A model generated the notes under the pieces. It was not told the origin of the DNA. It saw only the letters and a program-made list of their open reading frames with translations, and made no database searches. A program made the position numbers and the translations under genes. Positions 8,235 to 16,820 of a stretch of DNA of 64,000 nt are shown in pieces (position 1 is the stretch's first letter; every line of letters starts with the position of its first letter). Origin of the DNA: Anaerolineae bacterium (GTDB lineage Bacteria; Chloroflexota; Anaerolineae; Aggregatilineales; Phototrophicaceae); NCBI GenBank assembly GCA_013360465.1, contig JABWBO010000005.1, forward strand, positions 1 through 64,000, given 5' to 3'.

Positions 8235-11200
8235 ATGGATAAGCACCGCTTTGATCGCATTGTTCAAATCCTGCTCCCTGAAATGGGCGACACCGGCGCT
8301 CGCCAGGCGCTGGTCGAAAGCGCGCTCTATGGCGCATCGATCTTGCAGCGCATCGAGTGGGGGGGCGCGGCGCGGACGTTCACCGTCCGGTTAGTGCGTC
8401 TGCTCCACGACTATGGTGAGGTCGCCCCTGGCAAACCCGCGCTGGTCGCCCTGCTCGAAGAGGTGCGTGGACAGGTCGGCGCGGATAAGCAGACGCAGAT
8501 CGACGCGCTGATCGCCGAGATGAGCGCCCCGCCTGCCGCGCAGACGATCACCCCGCCGCCGAAGACTTTCACCGAGGGCGATCTGTACGTCTTCATCTCG
8601 TATGCCCGCCCGGATCAAGCCGTCGCCGAAAAGGTCGAGGCATTCCTCAAGGCGGCGGGGGTGCGTGTCTTCCGCGATACGAGCGAAATCCGCGAGGGCG
8701 CAAACTGGGACATGACTATCGAGGCGGCGCTGCGCGACTGCGGGCGGATGGTCCTGCTGCTCTCGGCGGCGTCGATGCCCTACCGTAAGGAAGTCCACCG
8801 CGAATGGTTCTACTTCGATCAGATGCGCAAGCCGATTTATCCGCTGTACATCCAGGCGTGCGACCTGCACAGCCGTCTGTACGCCTACAACTACATCGAC
8901 GCCCGCGCCGACCTGCAAACCGCGCTGGATCGCCTGCTCAAGGATCTGGGGCGCGATTTTGACCTGCCCGCTGCCGGCACGGGCGCAGATGTGATCGGCG
9001 TGTTCCCCGATGCCGACGTTGCGCCGCGCACCCTGCCCGAATCCCTACAAGCCCTGCTGGATGCGGTGCGCGACCCGGCGGGCAGTGTGGTGCTTTCGGT
9101 GGAGCAGGCGCGGGCGGTCGCTGATCATAAGCCGACCAGTCTGACCGAATACCGCCTCGGTCGCATCGCCGAATGGTCGCTGCCCCGCTACGCGCTGGAT
9201 GACCGCTTCGTCAACCTGACGCTGCTGCTGGACAAGGGCGAAACCGACCCGCAGCGCTGGCAGCGCGCCGAAGACTTCCGCTTCAGCGATCTGCGCGATG
9301 TGCTGGCGAAAGTACCTGATCCGGCGTTCGTGCTGCTCGGAGCGCCCGGATCGGGCAAGTCGACGCTGCTGCGCCGTTTGCAGCTGGATCACAGCATCGA
9401 CCGCCTGCGCGATGATGGCGAAACAGGCGATGCCATCACCTTTTTCATTCAACTTAACGGCTATCGCCCCCGCGCCGATGGCGTGCTGCTCGACCCGCGC
9501 GCCTGGCTGGAAGCGCGCTGGAGCGAGCGCTACCCGAATCTGCCGCCGCTCGATACCTATCTCAAGTCTGGCAAGGCGCTGCTGCTGCTGGATGCGCTCA
9601 ACGAGATGCCGCACCGCAGCGCCGCCGAGTATCACGCCCGCGTCGGCTTGTGGCGCAGCTTCGCCCAGGAGGCGGCGCAGTTGGACAATCGGTTGATCTT
9701 CTCCTGCCGCAGCCTCGACTACAGCGCCAGCCTGAGCAGCCCGGACCTGCGCGTGCCGCAGATCGAGGTTCAGCCGATGAGCGCCGAGCAGGTGCGCCGC
9801 TTCCTGAACGTCTACATCCCGGCGCACGAGGCGCTGATCTGGCGCGAACTGGATGGATCGCCGCAGTTCAGCCTGTTCCAGACGCCATATTTCCTCAAGC
9901 TGCTGTGCGAACAGGTCGAAGCGACGCGCGCCGTCCCCAAAGGGCGCGCGTCGCTGTTCACCGGCTTTGTCCGTCAGGTCCTCTACCGCGAGATCAACGG
10001 CGATCTGTTTGAGCCGGACACCCTGCTGACCGGGCATGATCACCAGAAGCTGAGCCTTGGCAAATGGCGCAGCCCCTTCGACCTGCCGGAACGCGGCGTG
10101 CTGATCCCCAGGCTGTCGGCGCTGGCGTTCACCATGCAGGTGAAAGGCTTGGAGACGGAAGGCGCGCAGGTGCGCATTGACTACGACGACGCCTGCGATC
10201 TTCTCGCCCATCCCCGCAGCGAGGACATCCTCAAGGCGGGGATCGCGCTCAACGTGCTGGACGAGGACATCACGCAGTACGAGATCGCCTTCTTCCACCA
10301 GCTGCTGCAGGAGTTCTTCGCGGCGCGCCAACTGGCAGAGAACCCGAACTCCGCGCTCGTCCACGTCGAATGGGCGGCGGATCAGGTCCGCCCGTCGCTG
10401 GATGAAACGCTCGCCGCCCTTGCCGATGGCGATCCGCTGCCGCCGCTGCCGCAGACCGGATGGGAAGAAACCACGCTGACCGCCGCCCCGATGGCGAAGG
10501 ACCCGAACGCCTTCATCCGCGCGCTCATCCCGCACAACCTGCCGCTGGCGGCGCGCTGTGCTGCCTCAGCGGAGGTCAAGGTCGATGCCGACCTCAAGCG
10601 CGAAATTCAAAATGCCCTCATCGCTCGCACGCACGATATGAGTGCCGACCTGCGGGCGCGCATCGCGGCGGGCGAGGCGCTCGGCACACTCGGCGATCCG
10701 CGCTTCGAGAGGCGAACGGGCGCGTATGGTGACTACCTGCTGCCGCCCCTGGTCAGCATCGACGGCGGGACGTACCCCATTGGCGAGGACGCAAGCGGAT
10801 ACGACGACGAAAAACCGGCGCATACCGTCGAACTCGCGCCGTTCCAGATCGGCAGGTTCCCGGTGACCAACGCCGAATACGCGCTGTTCGTGGCAGCGGG
10901 CGGGTATGAGGAAGAGCAGTGGTGGGACACCGACGAGGCGAAGGCGTGGCTCAGGGGTGAAGGATCGAATGAGGGCGGCAAACGTCAGTGGCGGGAGAAT
11001 CGCAAAACGCTGCAGGATTGGAGCGAAGATCATATCCGCAGCCTGGTAAGGCAGAATCGGATCACCTCAAAGCAGGCAGGTGACTGGATCACCATCCGTA
11101 ATTGGAGCGATGAGCGGTTTGAGCAGCAGCTTGATGAATGGTATCCCTCTGGCAAAGTTTTCCGCGAGCCTGAGTACTGGAACGATGCCCGCTTCAATCA

Positions 11201-11402
11201 CCCGGCACAGCCCGTCGTCGGCGTGACGTGGTTCGAGGCACGGGCGTACTGTGCGTGGCTGACGGCGAATGCTTTTCCTTCAACGCATCCCTCACCCCCG
11301 ACCCCTCTCCCACAGGGGGAGAGGGGAGAAGTGTTTACCCTTAACCCCTCTACGCCGGCTATGCATTACCCACAAGTCGGGGAGGGGTTGAAAGTGGGGT
11401 AG
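8235..11402 (+). CDS. EAD-TIR-NACHT protein with truncated FGE-like C-terminus
   Basis: 1055 residues in four parts. Residues 1-95 are a helical effector-associated-domain-like module ([13 protein letters not shown]). Residues 115-240 are a TIR domain ([22 protein letters not shown], and the conserved Glu region [10 protein letters not shown]). Residues 360-600 are a NACHT STAND ATPase with Walker [10 protein letters not shown] and Walker [10 protein letters not shown]. Residues 834-1012 are the first part of an FGE-sulfatase/C-type-lectin fold ([41 protein letters not shown]). The frame then runs into a palindromic repeat and ends in low-complexity sequence. The expected RLPTEAEWE and GFR motifs of the fold are missing. 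Architecture matches bacterial NLR-like conflict proteins: FGE as sensor or variable part, NACHT as oligomerising switch, TIR as probable NAD-consuming effector. Confidence 0.88.
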   Translation: MDKHRFDRIVQILLPEMGDTGARQALVESALYGASILQRIEWGGAARTFTVRLVRLLHDYGEVAPGKPALVALLEEVRGQVGADKQTQIDALIAEMSAPPAAQTITPPPKTFTEGDLYVFISYARPDQAVAEKVEAFLKAAGVRVFRDTSEIREGANWDMTIEAALRDCGRMVLLLSAASMPYRKEVHREWFYFDQMRKPIYPLYIQACDLHSRLYAYNYIDARADLQTALDRLLKDLGRDFDLPAAGTGADVIGVFPDADVAPRTLPESLQALLDAVRDPAGSVVLSVEQARAVADHKPTSLTEYRLGRIAEWSLPRYALDDRFVNLTLLLDKGETDPQRWQRAEDFRFSDLRDVLAKVPDPAFVLLGAPGSGKSTLLRRLQLDHSIDRLRDDGETGDAITFFIQLNGYRPRADGVLLDPRAWLEARWSERYPNLPPLDTYLKSGKALLLLDALNEMPHRSAAEYHARVGLWRSFAQEAAQLDNRLIFSCRSLDYSASLSSPDLRVPQIEVQPMSAEQVRRFLNVYIPAHEALIWRELDGSPQFSLFQTPYFLKLLCEQVEATRAVPKGRASLFTGFVRQVLYREINGDLFEPDTLLTGHDHQKLSLGKWRSPFDLPERGVLIPRLSALAFTMQVKGLETEGAQVRIDYDDACDLLAHPRSEDILKAGIALNVLDEDITQYEIAFFHQLLQEFFAARQLAENPNSALVHVEWAADQVRPSLDETLAALADGDPLPPLPQTGWEETTLTAAPMAKDPNAFIRALIPHNLPLAARCAASAEVKVDADLKREIQNALIARTHDMSADLRARIAAGEALGTLGDPRFERRTGAYGDYLLPPLVSIDGGTYPIGEDASGYDDEKPAHTVELAPFQIGRFPVTNAEYALFVAAGGYEEEQWWDTDEAKAWLRGEGSNEGGKRQWRENRKTLQDWSEDHIRSLVRQNRITSKQAGDWITIRNWSDERFEQQLDEWYPSGKVFREPEYWNDARFNHPAQPVVGVTWFEARAYCAWLTANAFPSTHPSPPTPLPQGERGEVFTLNPSTPAMHYPQVGEGLKVG
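11288..11330. repeat. Palindromic (REP-like) repeat inside the FGE domain
   Basis: CCCCTCTCCC (11302-11311) pairs perfectly with GGGAGAGGGG (11317-11326) across a 5-base loop. It is flanked by CTCACCCCCGA. The same design recurs around 12820-12848 and, degenerate, near 33050 and 37840. It sits in frame in the TIR-NACHT-FGE gene exactly where the FGE fold stops being recognisable. Confidence 0.75.
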
Positions 11403-11782
11403 AATAGGAGATGTTGAGGGAAGAATTATGAGCCAACCATCAAACGCTCTCCTAATGCTGCGCCCTGCATGGTCACTCCCCTCATCCTACGGGGTGTGTT
11501 CGTGCGAAAAATGTTCCTTTTTTCCCTCATCCCCCCTTCCAAAAAGATGTGGGTAATGCATAGCTCCAATTGGAGAGGGGCAGGAAACCGTCAGGTTTCC
11601 GGGGTGAGGTTGTGTGAAAACCGGCTTTGCAGACACGCTCTGAGGCGAAGGAAGAAGAATAGCGCCGGGTAGGTCTGGTCTGCACGGATGATGGGCATAT
11701 GCCCCGAAGGCAGCAGCTCTGCTTCAAACGCCGTCAGGCACATACAAAACCGGACACGGCAGCCAGCCTGCCGTGTTCCGCG
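11403..11782. other. Repeat-rich non-coding stretch after the truncated NLR gene
   Basis: No supported gene. It contains one arm (11549-11564, GTGGGTAATGCATAGC) of a 16-base inverted repeat. The other arm is at 11358-11373, inside the tail of the preceding gene. Immediately after lies the 65-base repeat shared with 22.35 kb, ending in TTTGCAGACAC. No remaining FGE coding sequence and no template-repeat-like or reverse-transcriptase sequence is recognisable. Confidence 0.6.
11564..11638 (+). repeat. Small inverted-repeat element, copy A (partial)
   Basis: Bases 11564-11628 are identical, in reverse orientation, to 22352-22416. The right end TTTGCAGACA matches the terminal inverted repeat of the complete copy at 48932-49036. 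The left terminal repeat is missing. An internal hairpin CTCCAATTGGAG and a second, GGAAACC-GTCA-GGTTTCC, are visible. No coding capacity. Confidence 0.8.
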
Positions 11783-12127
11783 TCAGCCGGCTGTCTGCTT
11801 GATCCAACCGCCGAGCAAGCGCCCGATTTCCGCGACCATCCGGCTGACATGTTCGTACTGACCATCGCTGAGCCAGCGCCAGCGGTGTACGAGCCGCAGA
11901 TACAGGCGCAGCTTGTTCAACAGCGCGTCGGCGCGCCGCAGATGAGCCTGGCGCTCCTTGCCCGTGTGGGCATTGGCGTCAAAGAGCGCTTCCTGAAAGT
12001 CGAGCGCGGCGTCTTGCAACCGCTTGGTTGTCACGAATCGCTGCCGCTGTGGAAAGCTCAGGCTCCGGGGCAGCAGCCAATCGAGCAGATCAAACGTTCG
12101 GGTGAAGATGCCCCACGCTTCGGACAT
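11783..12127 (-). CDS. avd: Avd-like accessory protein of diversity-generating retroelements
   Basis: 114 residues from an ATG at 12127; an in-frame upstream extension would run antisense through hicB and is rejected. All-helical, basic, with RFVTTKRLQDAALDF, ALLNKLRLYLRLVHRW, LSDGQYEHVSRMVAEIG and RLLGGWIK. The last two segments match the hallmark end of Avd (accessory variability determinant), the barrel-forming four-helix protein that binds DGR reverse transcriptase and cDNA template RNA. No reverse transcriptase or template repeat lies beside it. It converges on the truncated TIR-NACHT-FGE gene, whose FGE fold is a typical DGR target. A generic four-helix-bundle (S23-like) protein is the alternative, but I judge it less likely. 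Ribosome site is weak. Confidence 0.82.
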   Translation of the reverse strand: MSEAWGIFTRTFDLLDWLLPRSLSFPQRQRFVTTKRLQDAALDFQEALFDANAHTGKERQAHLRRADALLNKLRLYLRLVHRWRWLSDGQYEHVSRMVAEIGRLLGGWIKQTAG

Positions 12128-12181
12128 TGACAGGTTTCTTTTTGTGACATAATTGCGATCAGGAAAAGCGACGAGGAGATC

Positions 12182-12412
12182 ATGCGTAGAATTATCATTC
12201 ACCATACCGATCCGGATGAAGCAGCGGCTTACTGGGTGGAATGCCCCAGCCTGGGGATCGCCAGCATGGGGGACACCGTTGAGGAAGCAGTCCGCATGAT
12301 CCACGAGGCAATCGCGCTGCATCTTGAAGATCTGGCGGCGCATGGCGAACCCATCCCGCCTGAAGATATGGAGACGATTCCGAATGAACAGCAGCTGGTG
12401 CTGGATGTATGA
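12182..12412 (+). CDS. hicB: HicB-family antitoxin
   Basis: 76 residues with the small HicB partial-RNase-H fold: RIIIHHTDPDEAAAYWVECP, then ASMGDTVEEAVRMIHEAIAL and a polar tail (HGEPIPPEDMETIP). The protein lacks an obvious separate DNA-binding domain. GAGGAG lies 4 bases before the ATG. Its stop overlaps the hicA start by ATGA. In the family, HicB binds and inhibits the HicA mRNA interferase and often represses the operon. Antitoxin-first order is less common than hicA-first but known. It diverges from avd with only 54 bases between them. Confidence 0.88.
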   Translation: MRRIIIHHTDPDEAAAYWVECPSLGIASMGDTVEEAVRMIHEAIALHLEDLAAHGEPIPPEDMETIPNEQQLVLDV

Positions 12413-12642
12413 TCGGCGTTCCTTCAGTCAATCCTGAAGCCTGCATCAAAGCCCTGCAAAGAGCGGGGTTCTACATCTCCCGGCAAAAAGGCAGTCATAT
12501 CCAGATGCGCCGGGATGAACCACAGCCGGCGCGCACCGTCCCTGTTCCGATCAGCCGAAAACCCCTGCCGCGTGGGACACTGCGCTCAATCATTCGGCAA
12601 GCCGGGTTAACCGTTGATGAGTTTGCAGCGCTGCTGGACTGA
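12409..12642 (+). CDS. hicA: HicA-family mRNA interferase toxin
   Basis: 77 residues of double-stranded-RNA-binding-like HicA fold: a helix (PEACIKALQRAGF) followed by SRQKGSHIQMRR with the catalytic His, then PVPISRKPLPRGTLRSIIRQAG. HicA cleaves mRNAs independently of ribosomes when HicB is depleted. The gene overlaps hicB by 4 bases, ensuring coupled translation. Intact, with no missing key residue. Its location next to a conflict protein and avd fits a defence island. Confidence 0.9.
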   Translation: MIGVPSVNPEACIKALQRAGFYISRQKGSHIQMRRDEPQPARTVPVPISRKPLPRGTLRSIIRQAGLTVDEFAALLD

Positions 12643-12990
12643 AAATCAACCCCATTCGCGCGCCCCAAAAACCGAGCTTCGACAGTCACGCCGGTCAACG
12701 CCTGAAGGGTTCCACGAAAGGATAGCATCATGGGCAAGGAGCAGCTCGAGGGCAGCAGCCACAACCCACGCGCCGCGCCGGGCGCTTGAACGGATGACCG
12801 GGGCGTAAAGGAGTCACGTCCCCTCGCCCCGTGCGTGTGGGAGAGGGGATACAGGGATGAGGGGAACCCCCTAAAAAAGTCCCGGCTCGAAACCGGCGTT
12901 CTTGACGGAATCGTCACATCTTCGTCAACTTCTGGCACAGGTCCTCCGCTATGCTCAGGATGTGTTGTAAGAGCATGTGAGGGAGGGCTT
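12643..12990. other. Intergenic stretch with a REP-like hairpin
   Basis: 348 bases without a supported gene. CCCCTCGCCC (12820-12829) and GGGAGAGGGG (12839-12848) form a hairpin related to the repeat at 11302-11326. A 19-codon frame at 12730-12789 has no family resemblance. The Tat-substrate gene downstream has GAGGGAGG as ribosome site. Confidence 0.5.
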
Positions 12991-14484
12991 ATGCCGACCA
13001 GCAGACGTGATTTTCTCAGGTTTTCGACGAGCGCGCTGATCGCCGCTGCGGCGGGGAGCGGCTACGCCTCGGCGGTCGCCGCCCAGCAGGGGGCAGAGAC
13101 TCTGCCCGCCGCCCGCGACCCGGCACTGCACTTTTTGAACCGCATCACCTACGGTCCGCGCCCGGAAGAGGTCGAGCGCATCCGCCAGATCGGCATCGAG
13201 GCGTATCTCGACGAACAGCTCCACCCGGAAAGCATCGACGACTCGGCGATGGACGAGCGCCTGCGGCAGTTCCCCATCCTGTTCATGGACCGCCGCGCCA
13301 TCCACATCCTGGGGACCGATGGACGGGTCTGGTTCGCCCTGATTCGCGGCATGATCGAGCGCGCCGCCTACAGCAAACGCCAGTTGTTCGAGCGCATGGT
13401 CGAGTTCTGGACGGACCACTTCAACGTCTCTGGTGACGACTACGTGCCGGACATGGCGCTGATGCACCGCGAGGTCATTCGCCGGCACGCGCTCGGAAAA
13501 TTCCGCGATCTGGTCATCGGCACGGCGCAGCACCCGGCGATGCTCTACTACCTGGATCAGGCGTACAGCGATAAGGAACACCCGAACGAGAATTATGCTC
13601 GCGAACTGCTGGAGCTGCACACGCTCGGCGTCGATGGCGGCTACAGCGAGGCGGATGTCAAGGAAGCCGCCCGCGCGCTGACCGGCTGGACGGTCCACGA
13701 CGGCACGGAGACCGGCTTCTTCTTCGACGCCGAGATGCACGACTTCGACGACAAATTCATCCTCGGTCACGAAATGCCGGAAGGGCGCGGCATTGAGGAC
13801 GGGCTGCACCTGATCAGCATCGCCGCCAATCATCCCTCGACGGCGCACTTCGTCTGCCGCAAGCTGTGCGTGCGCTTCGTCAGCGACGATCCGCCGGAAA
13901 ACCTGGTGGAAAGCGCCGCCCAGGTCTTCCGCGAGACGGGCGGCGAGATCGCGCCGGTGCTGCGCCACATCCTGCTCTCGGCGGAATTCCAGGCGTCGGC
14001 GGGGCAGAAGCTGCGCCGCCCGCTGGAATTCTTCATCGGCGCGATCCGCGCCACCGGCACGACGGTGCGCGACGACTGGTTCTACCTGAGCCTGCTGGAA
14101 GACCTCGCCCAGGTCCCGTATCAGTGGAGTCCGCCCAACGGCTACCCGGATGCCGCCGGGGCGTGGCTGGGGTCGAGCAGCCTGCTGGCGCGCTGGAACA
14201 CCGCCATGACCCTGACTCATGCGGCGTACAGCGAGCAGGACAGCGGCATGACGACGCAGCTTCGCCAGCGCCTCGGCAGCCCGGAGAGCATCGGGCAGAT
14301 GGTCGATGCCGCCGCCGCCCAGGTCTTCGGCGCGCCTCTGCCACAGGCGGAACGCGCCCAGTTCGTCGCCTATGCCTCGGACGGCGGCGGCGAGCAGGCT
14401 GCGGCGTCGCCGCGCGTGATCGCCGACAAGCTGGGCACGCTCACCGGGCTGATGCTGGCATCGCCGCTTTTCCAGTGGAGGTGA
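12991..14484 (+). CDS. Tat-exported DUF1800 family protein
   Basis: 497 residues from the ATG at 12991, preceded by GAGGGAGG. The N-terminus (SRRDFLRF plus a hydrophobic Ala-rich stretch ending ASAVAA) is a twin-arginine signal. The mature part has family landmarks: FLNRITYGPR, EFWTDHFNVS, HPAMLYYLDQ, NENYARELLELHTLGVDGGY, EAARALTGWT. DUF1800 proteins are commonly encoded next to DUF1501 proteins, as here. Their reaction is unproven. It is likely folded with a cofactor before export to the cell surface. Confidence 0.9.
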   Translation: MPTSRRDFLRFSTSALIAAAAGSGYASAVAAQQGAETLPAARDPALHFLNRITYGPRPEEVERIRQIGIEAYLDEQLHPESIDDSAMDERLRQFPILFMDRRAIHILGTDGRVWFALIRGMIERAAYSKRQLFERMVEFWTDHFNVSGDDYVPDMALMHREVIRRHALGKFRDLVIGTAQHPAMLYYLDQAYSDKEHPNENYARELLELHTLGVDGGYSEADVKEAARALTGWTVHDGTETGFFFDAEMHDFDDKFILGHEMPEGRGIEDGLHLISIAANHPSTAHFVCRKLCVRFVSDDPPENLVESAAQVFRETGGEIAPVLRHILLSAEFQASAGQKLRRPLEFFIGAIRATGTTVRDDWFYLSLLEDLAQVPYQWSPPNGYPDAAGAWLGSSSLLARWNTAMTLTHAAYSEQDSGMTTQLRQRLGSPESIGQMVDAAAAQVFGAPLPQAERAQFVAYASDGGGEQAAASPRVIADKLGTLTGLMLASPLFQWR

Positions 14485-14556
14485 ACCCGATGCGGCGGAT
14501 GCCGCTCTGCACCACCGATGATCTGACACGAGTCGCAGCTATGGGAGCATCTGCAT

Positions 14557-15822
14557 ATGCCTACACGACGTGATTTTCTGCGTGGAGCCGGCGCATTGGG
14601 CGCTGTCGGGGTCAGCAAGCGTTTCTTCCCGGCGTGGATGCCGCGCCTCGCCTTTCGCCAGGCAAGCCAGGCGAGCCGGGGGGATGTGCTGGTCGCCATC
14701 TTCCTGCGCGGCGGCATCGACGGCTTGAGCGTGGTCGTGCCCTATGGCGATGGCGCACACTACTACGACGCCCGCCCTACCCAGGCGGTCGCCGAACCGG
14801 GTTCGGGGAGCAGCGCCGCGCTCGATCTTGACGGCTACTTCGGGTTTCATCCGGCGTTCGCCCCGCTGATCGATATCTACCAGGGCGGCGCGCTGAGCGT
14901 CGTCCACGCCACCGGGTCGATTGACCCCAGCCGGTCGCACTTCGACGCCATGCAGTTCATGGAATATGGCACGCCGGGCAGCAAGACGACCGGGACCGGC
15001 TGGATCGGGCGGCATTTGCAGACCGCGTCCTGGCAGAACGACTCGCCGTTCCGGGCGGTCGGCATGGGGGCGATGTCGCCAGCGTCGCTGCGCGGTGCGA
15101 CGCCCCTGTCGCTGCGCTCGATTGCCGATTTCCACCTGCGCGGGCGGGAAGGTGAGCTGCGGCGCGCCCAGCAGTCGCTCATGCATCTGTATTCCGTCAG
15201 CGCGCCGCAGGATGCCCTGCAGTCGCAGGCGGGGCTGGTCTTCGAGACCATCGACCTGCTGCAAGCGCTGAATGCCGTCACCTACCAGCCGGCGAACGGC
15301 GCGGTTTACCCGGAAGACGAAGAAGGCTTTGGCATGGGGCTGCGCCAGATCGCCCAGTTGATCAAAGCCAATGTCGGCTTGGAGGTCGCCTGTCTGGACC
15401 TGGGCGGCTGGGACACGCACGAGAACCAGGGCACGCATGACGGCTATTTCCAGAGCCAGCTTGCCGTGCTGGCGCAGGGCTTGAGCGCCTTCTATGCCGA
15501 CATGCAGGACCTCATGCCGGGCGTCACAGTGGTGACGATGAGCGAGTTCGGGCGGCGGGTGGCGGAAAACGGCAGCGCCGGCACCGATCACGGACATGGC
15601 AACTTCATGCTGGTCATGGGCGGCGGGGCGCAGGGGGGGCGGGTCTATGCCGATTGGCCCACGCTCGCGCCGGAAGTCCTGAACGATGGCGATCTCGCCA
15701 TCACCACCGACTACCGCGACGTGCTGGCGGAGATTCTGACCTACCGGCTGAACAACCCGGCGCTTGACCAGGTTTTCCCGAATTTCACGCCGACACCGCG
15801 CGGCATTGTCACCGCTCGCTGA
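14557..15822 (+). CDS. Tat-exported DUF1501 family protein
   Basis: 421 residues with the Tat signal TRRDFLRGAG at the N-terminus. Landmarks of DUF1501, an alkaline-phosphatase-superfamily-like fold, include FLRGGIDGLSVVVPYGD, HPAFAPL, HATGSIDPSRSHFDAMQFME, DLGGWDTHENQG, MSEFGRRVAENGSAGTDHGHG and VLAEIL. The His/Asp-rich motifs suggest metal binding. It follows the DUF1800 gene after 72 bases, the recurrent pairing of these families. Function remains unassigned, with proposals centred on cell-surface or sulfated-polymer metabolism. Confidence 0.9.
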   Translation: MPTRRDFLRGAGALGAVGVSKRFFPAWMPRLAFRQASQASRGDVLVAIFLRGGIDGLSVVVPYGDGAHYYDARPTQAVAEPGSGSSAALDLDGYFGFHPAFAPLIDIYQGGALSVVHATGSIDPSRSHFDAMQFMEYGTPGSKTTGTGWIGRHLQTASWQNDSPFRAVGMGAMSPASLRGATPLSLRSIADFHLRGREGELRRAQQSLMHLYSVSAPQDALQSQAGLVFETIDLLQALNAVTYQPANGAVYPEDEEGFGMGLRQIAQLIKANVGLEVACLDLGGWDTHENQGTHDGYFQSQLAVLAQGLSAFYADMQDLMPGVTVVTMSEFGRRVAENGSAGTDHGHGNFMLVMGGGAQGGRVYADWPTLAPEVLNDGDLAITTDYRDVLAEILTYRLNNPALDQVFPNFTPTPRGIVTAR

Positions 15823-15856
15823 GGGCATGATCACCGAAGAGAGGAAGCAGATCACC

Positions 15857-16636
15857 ATGCGAACGCGATTCACCCGTCTGATCCTGTGCATCCTGGCTGC
15901 CGCGCTGCTGGCGCTGGCGGCGGGCGGCGCTGCTGCCCAGACCGACGATCTCAAAGCCAACGCGATCATCCTGATCGTCGCCAATTCGGACCTGTTCGCC
16001 GACTGGCTGCCGAATTATCCTGACTATCAGGTCAACGCCAGCGGACCTGACGAGGATGGCAACTGGTACATCGAGTTCCACGACTCCGCCTGGGAAGAAT
16101 GGCTCGGCTACGCCGTGATCAACGAGACGAGCGGCGAAATTGTCGACTCTTTCGCGCCGAAGCCGCTGCCGGCGGATGTCTATCAGCAGCAGCTCGAACG
16201 GGTCACGCAGAAGATCATGAACGACCCGGAGGTGCTGGGCTGGCTCGATAATCAGCCGGAGCTGTGGGATACCTACATCGATTTCAACCGCTGGGACCGC
16301 GTCTGGCAGGCGTGGTTCAGCCGGGGGATCATCGGCGTGGTGGTCTCGGCGGGAGTCGACGAACAGAACGGCAGCGTCTGGATCAGCGACATTTCCGACC
16401 CGAACGCGCTCGATGAGGAAGACGCCCTGAACGACGCCCGCAGCAGCGCCATCAACCTGGCATACAGCGCGCCCGGCATCGACGTGGCGCTGGAGGGACA
16501 TGACCGCTGGATGAGCTACGCCGAATGGCAGTACGACCAGGTGTGGAGCGTGACCTTCGCCGCCGACGATACGCGCCTGTTTTACGCGCTGGTGGACCTG
16601 GCTGAAGAAGAAGTCCTGGACTCTTCCGTCGGTTGA
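15857..16636 (+). CDS. Secreted protein with PepSY-like repeats
   Basis: 259 residues starting at an ATG preceded by GAGGAAG. A clear Sec signal peptide (LILCILAAALLALAAGGAAAQ) is followed by alternating beta/helix units. These resemble PepSY-type modules: WYIEFHDSAWEEWLGYAVINETSGEIVDS and WSVTFAADDTRLFYALVDLAEEEV are a strand pair with a turn. No enzyme motif is visible. It lies 34 bases after the DUF1501 gene and probably belongs to the same unit, which ends at a strong hairpin. PepSY assignment is by pattern only. Confidence 0.6.
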   Translation: MRTRFTRLILCILAAALLALAAGGAAAQTDDLKANAIILIVANSDLFADWLPNYPDYQVNASGPDEDGNWYIEFHDSAWEEWLGYAVINETSGEIVDSFAPKPLPADVYQQQLERVTQKIMNDPEVLGWLDNQPELWDTYIDFNRWDRVWQAWFSRGIIGVVVSAGVDEQNGSVWISDISDPNALDEEDALNDARSSAINLAYSAPGIDVALEGHDRWMSYAEWQYDQVWSVTFAADDTRLFYALVDLAEEEVLDSSVG

Positions 16637-16669
16637 TCGGTTCGTGGTCGAACGGTCTCCGCTCAGCAT

Positions 16670-16703
16670 CAGGAGAGCCATGTGCCGGCACATGGCTCTC
16701 CTG
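16670..16703. terminator. Perfect 34-base palindrome, likely terminator
   Basis: CAGGAGAGCCATGTGCC is followed directly by its exact reverse complement, with no spacer. It lies 34 bases after the secreted-protein gene and before the next promoter. There is no T-tract, so it may be a Rho-independent-like hairpin of weak efficiency, an mRNA 3' stabiliser, or a protein-binding site. Confidence 0.6.
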
Positions 16704-16720
16704 ACATCTTGGCTGCACAG

Positions 16721-16750
16721 TTGGTCCCCCTTCTTGCCGCGCGCTATACT
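16721..16750 (+). promoter_or_regulatory. Candidate sigma-70-type promoter of the aldo/keto reductase
   Basis: TTGGTC (16721-16726) and TATACT (16745-16750) are 18 bases apart. The -10 box ends 70 bases upstream of the ATG at 16821, which has GAGGAGG as ribosome site. Confidence 0.5.
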
Positions 16751-16820
16751 GTTCACAAGCCCCCGTACCGTGCGCCTGACGGCGACGCCTGGACGGCTTC
16801 CCTGACTCGAGGAGGACACA

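Noticed and set aside
11403-11782. Possible DGR template repeat or variable-region remnant
   Set aside because: No stretch resembles the 3' end of an FGE gene and none is asparagine-codon rich; only repeats are visible.
12128-12343. N-terminal extension of the Avd frame
   Set aside because: It would run antisense through hicB; the HicB protein is clear and the 114-residue Avd has family length.
12730-12789. 19-codon frame MGKEQLEGSSHNPRAAPGA with AAAGGA upstream
   Set aside because: No family resemblance, no RiPP maturation genes nearby, no AAC-rich variable-type codons; not reported as a gene or DGR template.
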